A stretch of 64,000 nucleotides of DNA from Girardinichthys multiradiatus (taxonomy: Eukaryota; Chordata; Actinopteri; Cyprinodontiformes; Goodeidae), in NCBI RefSeq assembly GCF_021462225.1, contig NC_061808.1, forward strand, positions 21,799,119 through 21,863,118, read 5' to 3'. A model generated the notes under the pieces. It was not told where the DNA came from. It did no database searches and was given only the letters and a program-made list of their open reading frames with translations. Position numbers and translations under genes: made by a program. Each line of letters opens with the position of its first letter. The stretch's first letter is position 1. Below are positions 1 through 11,362 of the stretch, piece by piece.

Positions 1-100
1 GTTCCCTGCCTATTGCCCGTAGACTGCTGCAGATAGGCACCAGCTCCTCCACAACACTGTACGGAAGAAGCAGGTATAGAACATGGATGGATGGAAAGCA
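1..100 (-). repeat. Fragment of a common teleost interspersed repeat, cut by the window edge
   Basis: Read on the minus strand, this matches the start of the repeat at 38570-38870 (phrases such as ggagctggtgcctatct and agtctacgggcaa recur). It is a short non-coding copy of a family that is very common in fish intergenic DNA. Family naming is from memory of the repeat text. Confidence 0.55.
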
Positions 101-1484
101 CCTCGAGATAGCTTAGAATTAGGTCTGTTGTCAATGGCGTGTGGCAAAAAGTGTCTTAAAGACAATATTTATTTATATATTACATATACATATATTATTA
201 TTTGAATACACACACAAAAACACACTCCAGGACTATTAAAAGATAGTCTTCAACTTTTTATTCCTGTTTGTTCTACTATAATTAATGTTGAGTTGTTCTC
301 TCTTGCAGTGGTACTTAATACACATGTGTTGAAGTGGCATTTGTCTTGATAGGGAAAACATTAAATGGTGCAGTTAAATGTCATAGTGTTCTGTGATCTA
401 TTAATACCACAGGCTGTGGTATTTCACAGCAGGCTGTGGTGTTTCGGGGAGGGGGGGTGGGTGGGTTGCCTCATCGCTAAAATACGCTGGCTTGGAACCA
501 GCTTTTCATGGTTAATGGTTTGCTTCTGGAGAAGAGGTGGTCTTATCCTGCAGGCCTCTACAAGTACTACCTTCACAGATGCTGGTTGTGAATAAGAGAC
601 ATTCGGAGCCCATGGAAGGTATGTGAATTGTTCAATGTTACCCTGGCAGATTGCAAGAAAAATAGGAACTGCACAAAAGTAAAAAAAAAAAAGTAATTGA
701 AAAAAACCTAAACTGGTCAGCTTGAATGTGCACTGAAAGCAGCCAGAAATTGGTTACATCCAACTCCATTTGATCAGATCAGTTCTCACATGAATGTCAT
801 CCTTGGTGAACTTCTCCTTCTTCTTTTTCTTCTTCCTTGGAAATTTCTTCAATTCTGGGACAGCAAAAATGCATTGTAGTCCTGCACAAAACACATACAA
901 TCATCTTCCTATTCTGAGGTGAAAGCAGCCAGGACCAACTCCACTGACTGCACATGTAAAAGAGCAATAGAAAACTTGTTCGCTATTTAACTGCCAAGTT
1001 AAAAATGTATTATCTGTAGCTTGTACACTTGTAACGTTTGCACAAACTGCAAAATTAAGTAATCTACTCTTATTATGGAATGATAGAGTATATGTAAGTA
1101 TATGTAATAGTGGATTTGTAAGCCATCTGCAGTACTGGCACACCTCACATAGACCAGAGCTGAAAGCAGCAGGATATGATGTTTACAAGAGGTAAACATG
1201 CTAGAAAATCAATCTAAAGAAAAACATCAAAATCAAATATTAACAGATCCATACTGTGGCACAGACAGCTATGTTTGTTTCAGCATGTCCTTAGCATCGA
1301 TTATGACTTTTAGATGATCAGAGTCAGATTCTGGCTCCAACATATAAGACCGAAACCCTTGATGCATGAACACTTACTCTTTTGGAGCTGTTGTCGTGAA
1401 ATATTGAAGAGCAGTAGCCAAATGCATGGAGGAGGCAGACAGATAAAAATAAACAGCTTTACTTGTATTTCCTCTATTTACAAC
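101..1484. other. Intergenic stretch, no gene seen
   Basis: AT-rich sequence with a short TA-rich run near 165-200 and a CT-rich run near 810-850. The short open frames have no recognisable domain and look like chance. Confidence 0.5.
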
Positions 1485-1961
1485 TGTTATGATTTGGGGT
1501 TGTTTGGTTTTTGGTTTCTGGGTTTTTCTTATATTTCTCTCACAGTTTTTGAATCATGCTTCTGTTTATTATTTTTCTGGTCATGTTTTAGTCTTGTTCA
1601 TGTTTTGTCAAGTTTGGTTTTTGGTTCTGGTCATGGTTTAGTTTTTGTTTGTATTCATGAGTCTCTGTTCTTGCTCCAGCCACGTTCTGTTCTGTCTGTC
1701 AGTTATCGTTATTCGGTTCACCTGCTCTAAGCTAATCTGTCTCCTTGCTCCACCTGGTTTTCTCTCCATATATACACACCTGTTCAGTTAATCATGCCTT
1801 ATTTGTTCAGATCATGCCTTGCCTATCTTGCCTGCCCATTTGTTAATTTGTTCCTGCCTCTTACTGAGAGTGATTTTTTCTTAATTAAATCTTTTTTGCA
1901 CTTACCGACATGCTGCCTTCTAGTCTGCCTTCTGGGGTCCTCTATCTCGCAAGTCCTAACA
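1485..1961 (+). mobile_element. Candidate solo LTR
   Basis: A 477-bp segment begins TGTTATGA and ends TCCTAACA, so its ends are TG...CA and form a short imperfect inverted repeat. It contains a TATA-like box (catatata near 1767) and an ATTAAA-type poly(A) signal near 1884, in the order expected of an LTR on the plus strand. No matching direct repeat flanks it, so integration as an LTR is not proved. No internal retroelement sequence is adjacent. Confidence 0.4.
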
Positions 1962-3640
1962 AGTATTGAGTATTTTACAAAAAGACAAACATACAATAGT
2001 TACCCAAACAATAATTTCATAATTTTACTATCTAACCCTGAAAAGTAAATGTATGGGTTTGTGAATGGAACAACTCAAATAGGATAAAACAGGAACATAA
2101 ACAAAGACTTTAAAGGGTCGAAGACGAGAGTGAGCAAAAACTTGTAACAGCTGCATGGACAACAGTTTTCATTTCCTAATTGGCTAAACAAATTGAGCTA
2201 AACTGGCAAATTACTGATATGACTGTGGGAATTTTGAGGCAGTTATGCTTACCTAATTAAAAGTTTCTGACTGCTGCTGCAACACTGGTAAATGCAGGAC
2301 CTAACTTTGAATTTCAAGCAGTGGCTCTGTTCCTGTTGGAGTTTTCATTGCCAAAATCTGTGCCTAAAAAATTGTTATGTCCTTTGAAAAAACAGTCCAG
2401 AAAAAGAAAGTGAAAGGTAAAAAATGTTTACTCAATGACATCTATAGTTACAGGACAAACCTCAATTGGTAATTGAGGTATAGTCACTCTCCTTAAACTA
2501 AATTACAAGATGACCTTATTAGAAAAACGTCTTCTACAAAGAAATGAGGCTTCACATGCTATAGCTGAGATTGTAAACCTAAAATTAACAGGAAATTATT
2601 AATAATTAGTTGAAATAATAATACTAATATTAATACTACTACTAGTAGTACTACTACTAATAATAATAAGACCTCCTCAAAGTAGAGTCACTATGGAGAG
2701 TCACTGCGTCCTCTGCATTGAAAGGACTCAGTTGAAGGTGTGGGCATCTGATCAGAAAGCCTTCTGGGCCTTCTGGGAGATTTTCTGTATAGATCCCTCT
2801 GGGAGAGTTGGTTCAGTTTAAGTTATTAGGACTCAAAGACCATTCCAGAATACGTAAAAAAACGTTATTGTTTGTTAGAGAGAAGATATCTGTTTTCAGG
2901 TCAACTCTCAGGACATATTGTGAGAATTCGGACATTAGTTGAAATAAGGGAAATGTTCTGATGCTTTGTGAGCTGTTGCTGTTGTCTTAAAACTGAACTG
3001 AACAGGAGGAACCTGGCCCAGATACAAACCCAGGAACAGTGCTATATAGCTTCCACCTTGCAGTCCATCAAATAATGTATGTTTTTTATTTGTGGCAATC
3101 CATTTATATACACAGGTATATAGAGTCAGTCACACAATGCATCCCAGGCTGTAGCCTCAAAGCAACCCAATACCAGTTCTTCATTAGAGGTTGCGTTGGA
3201 GCAAGGGGTTTACTTTCTGTAAAGAAAAAAAGAAAATTGTGATCTTTGTGATCTGATTTACCCAGAGAAGATCTTGCTTTATAGATGTATGAATCTTTGA
3301 CATTTGCATAAAACAAATACAACTTTTTGTTTTCTCTGGTAGAACAGCTAAAACACTACTGAAAATTTGGAAGCGTAGGAGAGAGCGGGGCATGATTAAA
3401 ATCACCAGATATTACCACATACACATTAGGGTGTGATGTCTGTAGCTCAGCAACAACTAAGCTCATAACATCAGTGTCAGCAGCAGCAGTTGGTGATACC
3501 ACTATCACCAAGTTTCAGCAATTTTGCCTCCTTCCTTGCATTAAAAGTGGGAGTCGCCTGCAATCCAGTTACCTCCATTCAATTCAATTCAGAAACATTT
3601 CATTCATCCCAGTGACTGAAGACACTGTTGTTGTACAACA
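1962..3640. other. Intergenic stretch with a short triplet repeat
   Basis: No supported gene. Positions 2622-2670 hold an AAT/TAC triplet repeat with a palindromic centre (actactactagtagtagt). The rest is AT-rich sequence without a domain match. Confidence 0.45.
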
Positions 3641-3649
3641 GTCTCATGA

Positions 3650-4955
3650 AGAGGATGCTCAGGGTCCTCCACAATGTTTTTCATTCTGTGAAGAATCTTG
3701 AACAATTATCTCCAGAGGTTCCAGAGGAGTCCCCAGAACAGAGCCAGCCCTCTTTATCAGCTTGTTGAGCTTTTTTAAGTCCCTGGCTCTAATGCTGCTA
3801 CCCCAGCAGATGATGGCAGAAGAGATCACACTCTCCACCACAGACTTATAGAAGATATGCAGCATCTTGCTGCAAACACTGAAGGACCTAAACTTCCTCT
3901 GCTCTGTCCCTTCTTGTAGATGGTTTCACAGTTGCATCTCCACTCTATTCTGTTGTCCAGGTGAACACCGAGGTATTTTTACTCCTCCACCACCTACACT
4001 TATTCTCCCATGATGTAAACAGTGTTTGACCTATTCTTGTTTTTCTTAAAATCTACAATCATCTTCACTGCTTTATTCATGTTCAAGATAAGATGACTGT
4101 TTCCATACCATGCCACAAAGCAGTCCACCAGCTCCCTGTACTCAGTACCAACTGCAGAATCATCTGAGTATTTCTGCAGATGACAGGAATCTGTCTGTAC
4201 TGGAGGTCTGAGGTGTACAGAATGAAAAGAAATGGTGAGAATACAGTCCCCTGTGGTGCTCCTGTGCTGCTGACTACCTGGTTTGACACACAATCATTCA
4301 GTCTCACAAGGATGTGGAATTCTCTTCCATTGTCTTTATGCTGTACAAACTCCATTGACTCTTTTAAAAAGCAGCTGAAGACATTTTTATACAGACAAGC
4401 TTTTAATTAACATGTTATATTGTATTCTACTGTTTGATATTGTTGTACTTTTATTTTTTGTTTTTTGTTGTGAAGCACTTTGTGATTTTTATCTGTGATA
4501 AGTGCTATATAAATACATTTTACTTACTTTTACTTACTTACTTACAAACAAACTGTGGTGTGTTTTTCAGGTAGTCTTTGATCTAGGAGATTGTTGAAGC
4601 CTCCACCTGAGTCTTCTGGAGTTTCTGACAAAGCAAATCAGGTTGAATTGTATTAAATGCACTGGAGAAATTAAATAACAGATACTCACAGTCCCTTCCC
4701 AGTGCTGTCCAGATGACAGTGGATTTGTTGAAGCAGGTACATGATGGCATCTTCAAGTTCAACTCCACAGCTATAAGCAAACTGAAGGAGGTCCTGATAG
4801 TTTATTGATTGCTTACTGAGGTGGGCCAATAGGAGTCTCTCTAGGACCTTCATGATGTGGGATGTCAGGGCAACAGGTCTATTCTCATTGAGGACTGATA
4901 GGTGAGTTTTCTTTGATACTGGAACAAGACAGGAGGTCTTCCACAACACTGGAAC
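3650..4955 (-). mobile_element. Degenerate L2/Rex1-like LINE, reverse-transcriptase fragment
   Basis: Minus-strand frames spell successive reverse-transcriptase blocks. Near 4950-4690 the text resembles the RPVALTS...MKVLERL and LQFAY blocks. 4680-4580 has FSSAFNTI. 4300-4190 has STGAPQGT and SPFLF. 4190-4000 has the SDDSAV region followed by LNMNK. 3865-3690 has the C-terminal FYKSVVESV...CWGSS block. The frames are broken by stops and shifts, so this is a dead copy. A plus-strand LINE tail at 4302-4555 interrupts it. Subfamily assignment within the CR1/L2/Rex1 group is uncertain. Confidence 0.75.
4302..4555 (+). mobile_element. 3' end of an L2-like LINE nested in the LINE fragment
   Basis: The plus strand encodes the typical L2 C-terminal text (MWNSLP, then DSFKKQLKTFLYRQAF). 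An AT-rich 3' UTR follows (gaagcactttgtga, gtgctatataaat) and a tail of TTAC repeats. The host LINE frame stops at one side and resumes at the other. An acaa sequence at both junctions may be the target duplication. Confidence 0.65.
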
Positions 4956-5192
4956 CTTCTTCTAAGTCAGGCTAATGCTGCGTTCTGAGTGATTTACATG
5001 TTAACCCTATGTAAAGGAGTTTTCTGGAGCGAAGCCATGCAAAGATATGCGAAGGATGTGACGCAAACTATGGGATTGAAAAATGAGTTAAAAATCTGAA
5101 CTTTTGTGTCAATTTGCATCGCAAATCAGTCAGTGCAGTCCCTGCAAAGAAAGAAGGGAAAACAATAACTACAATCCGCAAACACCACATAT
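4956..5192. other. Short intergenic stretch
   Basis: No gene seen. The text around 4975-5060 resembles a fish dispersed repeat but has no defined ends here. Confidence 0.3.
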
Positions 5193-5194
5193 AT

Positions 5195-6761
5195 AGGTCC
5201 TTCTCAAAATATTAGCATATTGTGATAAAGTTCATTATTTTCCATAATGTCATGATGAAAATTTACCATTCACATATTTTAGATTCATTGCACACTAACT
5301 GAAATATTTCAGGTCTTTTATTGTCTTAATACGGATGATTTTGGCATAAAGCTCATGAAAACCCAAAATTCCTATCTCACAAAATTAGCATATCATTAAA
5401 AGGGTCTCTAAACGAGCTATGAACCTAATCATCTGAATCAACGAGTTAACTCGAAACACCTGCAAAAGATTCCTGAGGCCTTTAAAACTCCCAGCCTGGT
5501 TCATCACTCAAAAACCCAATCGTGGGTAAGACTGCCGACCTGACTGCTGTCCAGAAGGCCACTATTGACACCCTCAAGCAAGAGGGTAAGACACAGAAAG
5601 AAATTTCTGAACAAATAGGCTGTTCCCAGAGTGCTGTATCAAGGCACCTCAGTGGGAAGTCTGTGGGAAGGAAAAAGTGTGGCAGAAAACGCTGCACAAC
5701 GAGAAGAGGTGACCGGACCCTGAGGAAGATTGTGGAGAAGGGCCGATTCCAGACCTTGGGGGACCTGCGGAAGCAGTGGACTGAGTCTGGAGTAGAAACA
5801 TCCAGAGCCACCGTGCACAGGCGTGTGCAGGAAATGGGCTACAGGTGCCGCATTCCCCAGACCTGGGCTACAGAGAAGCAGCACTGGACTGTTGCTCAGT
5901 GGTCCAAAGTACTTTTTTCGGATGAAAGCAAATTCTGCATGACATTCGGAAATCAAGGTGCCAGAGTCTGGAGGAAGACTGGGGAGAAGGAAATGCCAAA
6001 ATGCCAGAAGTCCAGTGTCAAGTACCCACAGTCAGTGGTGGTCTGGGGTGCCGTGTCAGCTGCTGGTGTTGGTCCACTGTGTTTTATCAAGGGCAGGGTC
6101 AATGCGGGTAGCTTTCAGGAGATTTTGGAGCACTTCATGCTTCCATCTGCTGAAAAGCTTTATGGAGATGAAGATTTCATTTTTCAGCAAGACCTGGCAC
6201 CTGCTCACAGTGCCAAAACCACTGGTAAATGGTTTACTGACCATGGTATCACTGTGCTCAATTGGCCTGCCAACTCTCCTGACCTGAATCCCATAGAGAA
6301 TCTGTGGGATATTGTGAAGAGAACGTTGAGAGACTCAAGACCCAACACTCTGGATGAGCTAAAGGCCGCTATCGAAGCATCCTGGGCCTCCATAAGACCT
6401 CAGCAGTGCCACAGGCTGATTGCCTCCATGCCACGCCACATTGAAGCAGTCATTTCTGCAAAAGGATTCCCGACCAAGTATTGAGTGCATAACTGTACAT
6501 GATTATTTGAAGGTTGATGTTTTTTGTATTAAAAACACTTTTATTTTATTGGTCGGATGAAATATGCTAATTTTGTGAGATAGGAATTTTGGGTTTTCAT
6601 GAGCTGTATGCCAAAATCATCCGTATTAAGACAATAAAAGACCTGAAATATTTCAGTTAGTGTGCAATGAATCTAAAATATATGAATGTTAAATTTTCAT
6701 CATGACATTATGGAAAATAATGAACTTTATCACAATATGCTAATATTTTGAGAAGGACCTG
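5195..6761 (+). mobile_element. Tc1/mariner element (copy outside the array)
   Basis: The element has long terminal inverted repeats of about 200 bp. The left end reads taggtccttctcaaaatatt and the right end is its inverse, finishing gaaggacctg. TA dinucleotides at 5193-5194 and 6762-6763 are the expected target duplication. It belongs to the same family as the three Tc1 copies in the array but sits at a different site, inside an L2-type LINE fragment (6764-6990). The internal transposase gene is damaged. Confidence 0.93.
5522..6484 (+). pseudogene. Tc1 transposase, start codon lost and 14-residue deletion
   Basis: An open frame of 320 codons aligns end to end with the 334-residue transposases at 20328 and 27044. 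Two defects are visible. The initiator is GTG where the intact copies have ATG. Fourteen codons between the HTH region and the catalytic domain are missing (the text goes from CRIPQ directly to TWATEKQ). The catalytic blocks FSDESKF, QQDLAPAH and NPIENLW remain, so the DD34E triad is present. With no ATG at the normal place the frame is probably not translated as a full protein. The deleted segment is the basic linker rich in K, Q and R. Confidence 0.9.
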
Positions 6762-6763
6762 TA

Positions 6764-6990
6764 GGTCTTTAATTTAGTAAATCATCTTGATCAAGTGAAG
6801 GTTTCTTAAGTAAAGGTTTAATTACAGCTACTTTAAATGCCTGTGGTACATATCCATTTTCTAAGGATAGATTAAACATATCTAAAATGGGGCTGGTAAT
6901 CAAAGGGAACAATCTTTAAAAAATTTGGTTGGGATCGGGTCTAATTTACAAGTTGAAGGTTTAGATGAAGCTAATATTTTTGAGAACTCA
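6764..6990 (-). mobile_element. L2-type LINE fragment, N-terminal part of reverse transcriptase
   Basis: Read on the minus strand, this encodes text typical of the fish L2 reverse-transcriptase start: GYVPQAFKVAVIKPLLKKPS followed by LDQDDLLN and RPI. The Tc1 at 5195-6761 is inserted next to its end. The fragment has a stop within it and is not functional. Confidence 0.6.
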
Positions 6991-7169
6991 GGAAGTTGTG
7001 TCTGTTGTGTCAACAGTCTAAATCCAGACTGACAAAGAAAAATATATTATGTTGCATTCATGGTTTGGAGTTTGCACCTATTTTGCACCTGTTTTGCGGT
7101 TATAAACCAAGTTCATTTTCTGCTTCCTCAACACAAATCTGGCTGTTGTGCAATATTTGGAAGAGAAGA

Positions 7170-7560
7170 GATATGTTGAAAGAAGGACAAAAGTCCAGTT
7201 TAAAGTTTGTCACAAGCCATGAAGGGGATACAGCAAACATATTCAAGAATATGTTCTGGTCAGATAAGAAGAAAATAAAACTATTTGGCCTACTTGCAAA
7301 ATGCTATGTGTGGAGTAAAACTAACATTCCATAGAATCCTGAGCTCACCATCACCATGGTGAAACATGGTGGTGGCAGCATCATGCTGTGGGGATGCATC
7401 TCTGGCTTTAGCAGGGGAAGTAATGCTGGTCAGAGTTGATGGAAAGATGTATGGATCTAAATATAGGACACTCCTGAAAGAAAACCTGTTACAGGCTACA
7501 AAATACCTGAGACTGTGCCAGAGGTTCACCCTACATCAGAACAACGATCTCAGACCTACA
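7170..7560 (+). pseudogene. Degenerate Tc1-like transposase fragment (second family)
   Basis: Successive frames show WSDKKKIKLFG, then MVKHGGGSIMLWGC, then FTLHQNND. These correspond to the first catalytic Asp block, the central HGGGSIMVWGC block and the second Asp block of Tc1 transposases. The E of the WSDE block is K here and the frame has stops. It is a different Tc1 lineage from the array copies. No terminal repeats were identified. Confidence 0.7.
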
Positions 7561-7827
7561 GCCATTGTAGCCATTTAATCTCGCCCACAATGGGTGAGAT
7601 TAAAGAATATTTATGTGTTATGATGAACTCTGAAACCTGATTTAAACCTAATGCCTTGGACCTTCACCCCTGTTCATCAGAACCGTTCACATAAGAAGAG
7701 GTGGTCTCTGGGCAGACAAAATCAGTGTAGGATGAAACAACCTAAATATTGCTTATTCCATGGTGTTTTGCTTTTGTTTGTGGTGTTAAAAGTTAGATCA
7801 CCTAAGCTCAGCAGGCTACCAGTTAAG
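7561..7827. other. Left flank of the tandem array
   Basis: No gene seen. Its last bases (cagttaag) meet the array at the AG at 7826-7827, which is also present at the right breakpoint in the GPCR gene. Confidence 0.5.
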
Positions 7828-8185
7828 CAAATATGAACATCTATTGAGCCTTTAGTTGTGTTTAAAAATTACAACAAACTTTTTTTTAATGAGTGATTTA
7901 AACACAGAACGGCCATAACGTGCCACCAGTGCTCATATTTCAAGCACATGTGAAACCAAAAGGGTTGCTAAATAAGCTGTTTTCCTTTGTTGGCTAAAAC
8001 TATTAACTGCAACTGCTAATGCTAACGCAATCAAGGTCAATTTTTTATATCCAATTCGTCGTCATCTTGCGAGAGTTCATAGACATTCCTCCTCACCATT
8101 TTAGTAATCCATCACTCCATGTGATGGCTAGGGATAGGGTCAGTCTTACGTTCTCGGAACCCAAGCCTAGCTTATTTTAACCACA

Positions 8186-8187
8186 TA
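8186..8187. other. Empty Tc1 target site (TA) in unit 1
   Basis: The TA here is the single pre-insertion copy. Units 2-4 have the same flanks (ccaca and taaag) with a Tc1 between duplicated TAs. Confidence 0.95.
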
Positions 8188-8768
8188 TAAAGTTGTACAA
8201 CATTGGACTCTATCCCCAGACAGGGTCCCCTAATTAGAGTACAATACATATTTATCTTCTTGGGTACACATTTATCAATATGCTGGACTTAGACATGCAC
8301 CACAAATCTAATTGGTGATATGCTAACACTGTGGGCAGGGTTGCTTCTGTACACATGAGCTCACTGGAATGTATAACAAAGGTGTCTGTGAAGTTTGTTT
8401 CCAGGTGTGTATCTAATTGCAAAAGATCTATTGATAACAGAGAAAAATTCATTAGTGCTCTGTTTCTTGGCTCTAAGAAGATTGTATAATATAAAAATGA
8501 AAAACCATAAAACTTACAATTACTGACACACAAACTAATCAGTTCAATATCACTTCAAATACAGTTAATATTTATTAAATGACTAATATAAATTTAAACA
8601 TTGTTATTAACCAGTAAATTCCTAATACGTGGTTAAACACAGTTAATCACAAAATGTAAATTTTAACAAACGCCTTGGTCAAAATGTGTTTATTTATTTA
8701 TTATAAATTAATTTATATTAATTAATTAATTGTTCTTCCCATCCCTGCCATAATCCTTTTCATGTGGT

Positions 8769-9831
8769 CAGTGGCGTGCACAGACATATTGGGGGGCAGG
8801 TGCTCAAGTGGAAAAAAAGGGCATCTTGTGCGGCACATGGAGCTGTCGGTTCCCTTTGTAGTGTGAGATTTATTACAGACACAACATGAACATAATTTAT
8901 ATGTATTACTAAGTAGCACCAAAACAAACTGTCCTGTGGGTTGAAGGGAAATGACCACCCAGGTAAAAAAAAAAACTCAAAACAAGAATGCATTTGACAA
9001 AATTCTTAAGATTAATAAGGCAACAAAATTATCATAGACTGATTTAAAGTTAGATTACTGATTCACAACCTGAACTTCCTGAGTCAAATTTGAAACTTAC
9101 GTTATCCTTAATTTTTTTCTTTTTACACACTGAGCACAACGTGTTTGTCTTGACTATATCATTCTGTACTTTTATCACAAAATGTCTTCTGCACCAAATA
9201 ACCTTATGTTGTAGCAAAGCAGGTTACACTGCCAAATTTACCAGGTAGGTCACACTAAATGAGTTATCTTCAGTAACCAGTGACCATTCTACAACGTAAA
9301 TCAACTATACCCAGAAAATGAGTTATAAAATCTTTATAGTCAAAATGAAACCAACATCAGAGAATATAATCATAAGAAGATCATCTATACTTCTGCATGT
9401 AGCCAGTGTGATATATGACAAAAATTATCCTTAGAGAATAAAAATTTATGAGATTACAAGTCCTGAGAACTGATAAGATGTCTGCTATTTAGAAAATAAG
9501 ATATTCTGATCACATCAACATTTTTACACACAGAGAAGTAGGAAATACAACTTAGAGGGGAGGAGAGAAGAGGTAAGCTGGACCAGCGCAGGTCCAACTC
9601 TCCACTCTGCACGCAGCCCGTCTCCGTTGAGAGACACGAGGCGGGACACGTGTGTGTTTTGGTGAAGGGGGGGCACTGGTATTATAGGCCTTTAAATGCA
9701 GAAATTTTACCTTGAGCCCCACACTATACACTGTAAACAAAAAAAAAGATTTCAGGAGGGCTCTTTTTTCTCCAAAGGATAAAAGGGCAGGTGCTCTAGC
9801 ACCACCTAGCGTCTATCTGTGCACGTCCCTG
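8769..9831. mobile_element. Non-autonomous hAT-type element, unit 1
   Basis: The left end cagtggcgtgcacagac and the right end, inverted, cagggacgtgcacagat form terminal inverted repeats. The inner text gggcaggtgctc also recurs inverted. A perfect 8-bp direct repeat, catgtggt, flanks the element at 8761-8768 and 9832-9839. An 8-bp target duplication with CAG-type ends is characteristic of hAT transposons. No transposase frame is inside (1,063 bp), so it would move only with help from another element. Confidence 0.88.
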
Positions 9832-10060
9832 CATGTGGTTATACTACAAGTTTGCATGGGGATTGCAGTGCAGTTCACCGAAAATGAGATATTATGATCA
9901 TTTTGACATGATCTCATCATTCAACAGATCAGTGTTTGGGCCGGGTTTCAGAATTTAATAAAAACTTCTACACCGCTGAATAATTATGAAATCACAATTT
10001 CTCCTTAAGAGCTTCTGGCTACAATAAAATTTGTTTAGCCACCCATCAATTTCTTGCGGC

Positions 10061-10165
10061 TTTTTGGACAGTGGGAGAAGCCAGAGCACCTGGAGAGAAC
10101 CCACACAATCACAGGAATAACTCGATGCAAAAAACATATTTTGCCTGAATGTAAACCCATGGAGC
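10061..10165 (+). repeat. Degenerate copy of the 38.6-kb interspersed repeat, unit 1
   Basis: tttttggacagtgggagaag, cacctggagagaacccacac and a tail of similar text match the central part of the repeat at 38760-38860, with many substitutions. The corresponding pieces in units 2-4 are at 16763, 23480 and 30196. Confidence 0.6.
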
Positions 10166-10172
10166 AAAGCAC

Positions 10173-10387
10173 CAGGGTCTGTATTTTCAAAGATTCTCAG
10201 AGTCCTCTCAGAGAGCTCCTATTTTAGCCTACAAATTTTTGGGGCAAGCAGTCTTGCCAGAAACTGATGTGGTTGACCCCATTGCTAAGTGTGATGCTGT
10301 CTTCTAAGACAGCATCATATTTTTTCTTAAAATGACGTCACTAGAAGCCAATTTTAGTCCTAGGATTTTATGTGAATACGGGCCCTG
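10173..10387. mobile_element. Small inverted-repeat element (MITE-like) with hairpin, unit 1
   Basis: The ends cagggtctgtattttca and, inverted, cagggcccgtattcaca form an imperfect terminal inverted repeat around 215 bp of non-coding DNA. A perfect hairpin sits at 10292-10317 (12-bp arms TGATGCTGTCTT with a 2-nt loop). No target duplication was found, so the superfamily is undetermined. Confidence 0.55.
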
Positions 10388-10513
10388 CGCGGATTATGGT
10401 GCCACCATATCTTATCAACAGAGGAAAGAGCAGGGAAACTAAGGACCAATGTTTGTTCCGTCTTGATATTCTACTGCTTTAAACTATTTTGGACAGACGC
10501 TTCCTACAGTGTA

Positions 10514-11362
10514 TCACTGGTTGTTCTGAGGTTGTCCTGCCATACTTGTCAAATTCTCTAGTTTCTTGTAAACTGTATGAGTTTTGTGATATAGAGAGAA
10601 ACTTTCAACCTTATTAGCCAGCGTAGCAGAACGGATTTTACTGTGCTTTTTCTTCTGGATTTCAGTTTCTCTAAGTTCAAGTTTGACCTGTTCATATTCT
10701 GCCTGACGTTTAGCATTTTTGGGATTAAGAGTTTTCAGAATTTAAATTTCAGTCCTGTATTTTGTAGCCTTGTGATGCTTTTTATATTTCCAAACTTGGT
10801 CCACTAACTTCTGAAAAACTGTCTTTTTTGTTTGTAAGCTTTCTGGTTTGTTTTGTTGTGAAATTTTTTGTTGGACTCTCTTAACCTGCTTTACCAGGCA
10901 GCTGTTTTGTTGCATCATAGTTTCTGTCTTATCTGTTGCTCTCCGGTAGTTTTCTTGCAATACAAGGGGATCATTTAGTTTCAAATTTAAGGTTACAACC
11001 TCATTGTGAAGAGCATTGTTGCTTTGCACTAGATTCTGAAGTTCTTTCTGTTTTGTCTCATATTTTTCCTCCAAAACCTTTTGAGCCTCCAGTTTAAGTT
11101 TTAGGTCATGAACTTGCTGTTTTAATTCTTGGTTTAATTTACGATCAGCTTCAATCTGTCTTTTGAGGTACTTATAATCTTCTACAAGGGCTTTTTTGTC
11201 TTCCGCCCTCATTGTCATTTTACTTACTTGTTTAGTGAAATATTCGTTCTCTTCCCGTATGTTGCTGGTTTTTTTAAGAAGATTGCAGACTCTGTTAATA
11301 AGCTTGCTCTTACCATTTCCCTGCTGGGAGGCAGATCTTGGAGTCTTTTCAAGCCAAAACAT
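10514..11362 (-). pseudogene. Coiled-coil protein reading frame with an in-frame TAA, unit 1
   Basis: A minus-strand frame starts with ATG at 11362 and encodes 206 residues that are mostly charged and heptad-like (repeated E, K, Q and L, e.g. DYKYLKRQIEADRKLNQELK), consistent with a long coiled coil. It has no signal peptide and no catalytic motif. It stops at TAA (10742-10744), but the same frame is then open for another 75 codons of the same K/E-rich type, ending at TGA 10514-10516. The natural gene was therefore probably about 282 residues, and this is either a nonsense-mutated gene or retrocopy or a readthrough case. The family is not recognised. It lies head to head with the GPCR, about 1.2 kb apart. 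This copy has V at residue 46, where the other units have A. Confidence 0.6.

Noticed and set aside
365..595. 76-codon plus-strand frame
   Set aside because: No domain, no codon pattern or neighbour supporting it; it ends in intergenic repeat-like sequence.
5482..5811. Minus-strand 109-codon frame over the Tc1 transposase (also at 20288 and 27004)
   Set aside because: Antisense shadow of the transposase coding region.
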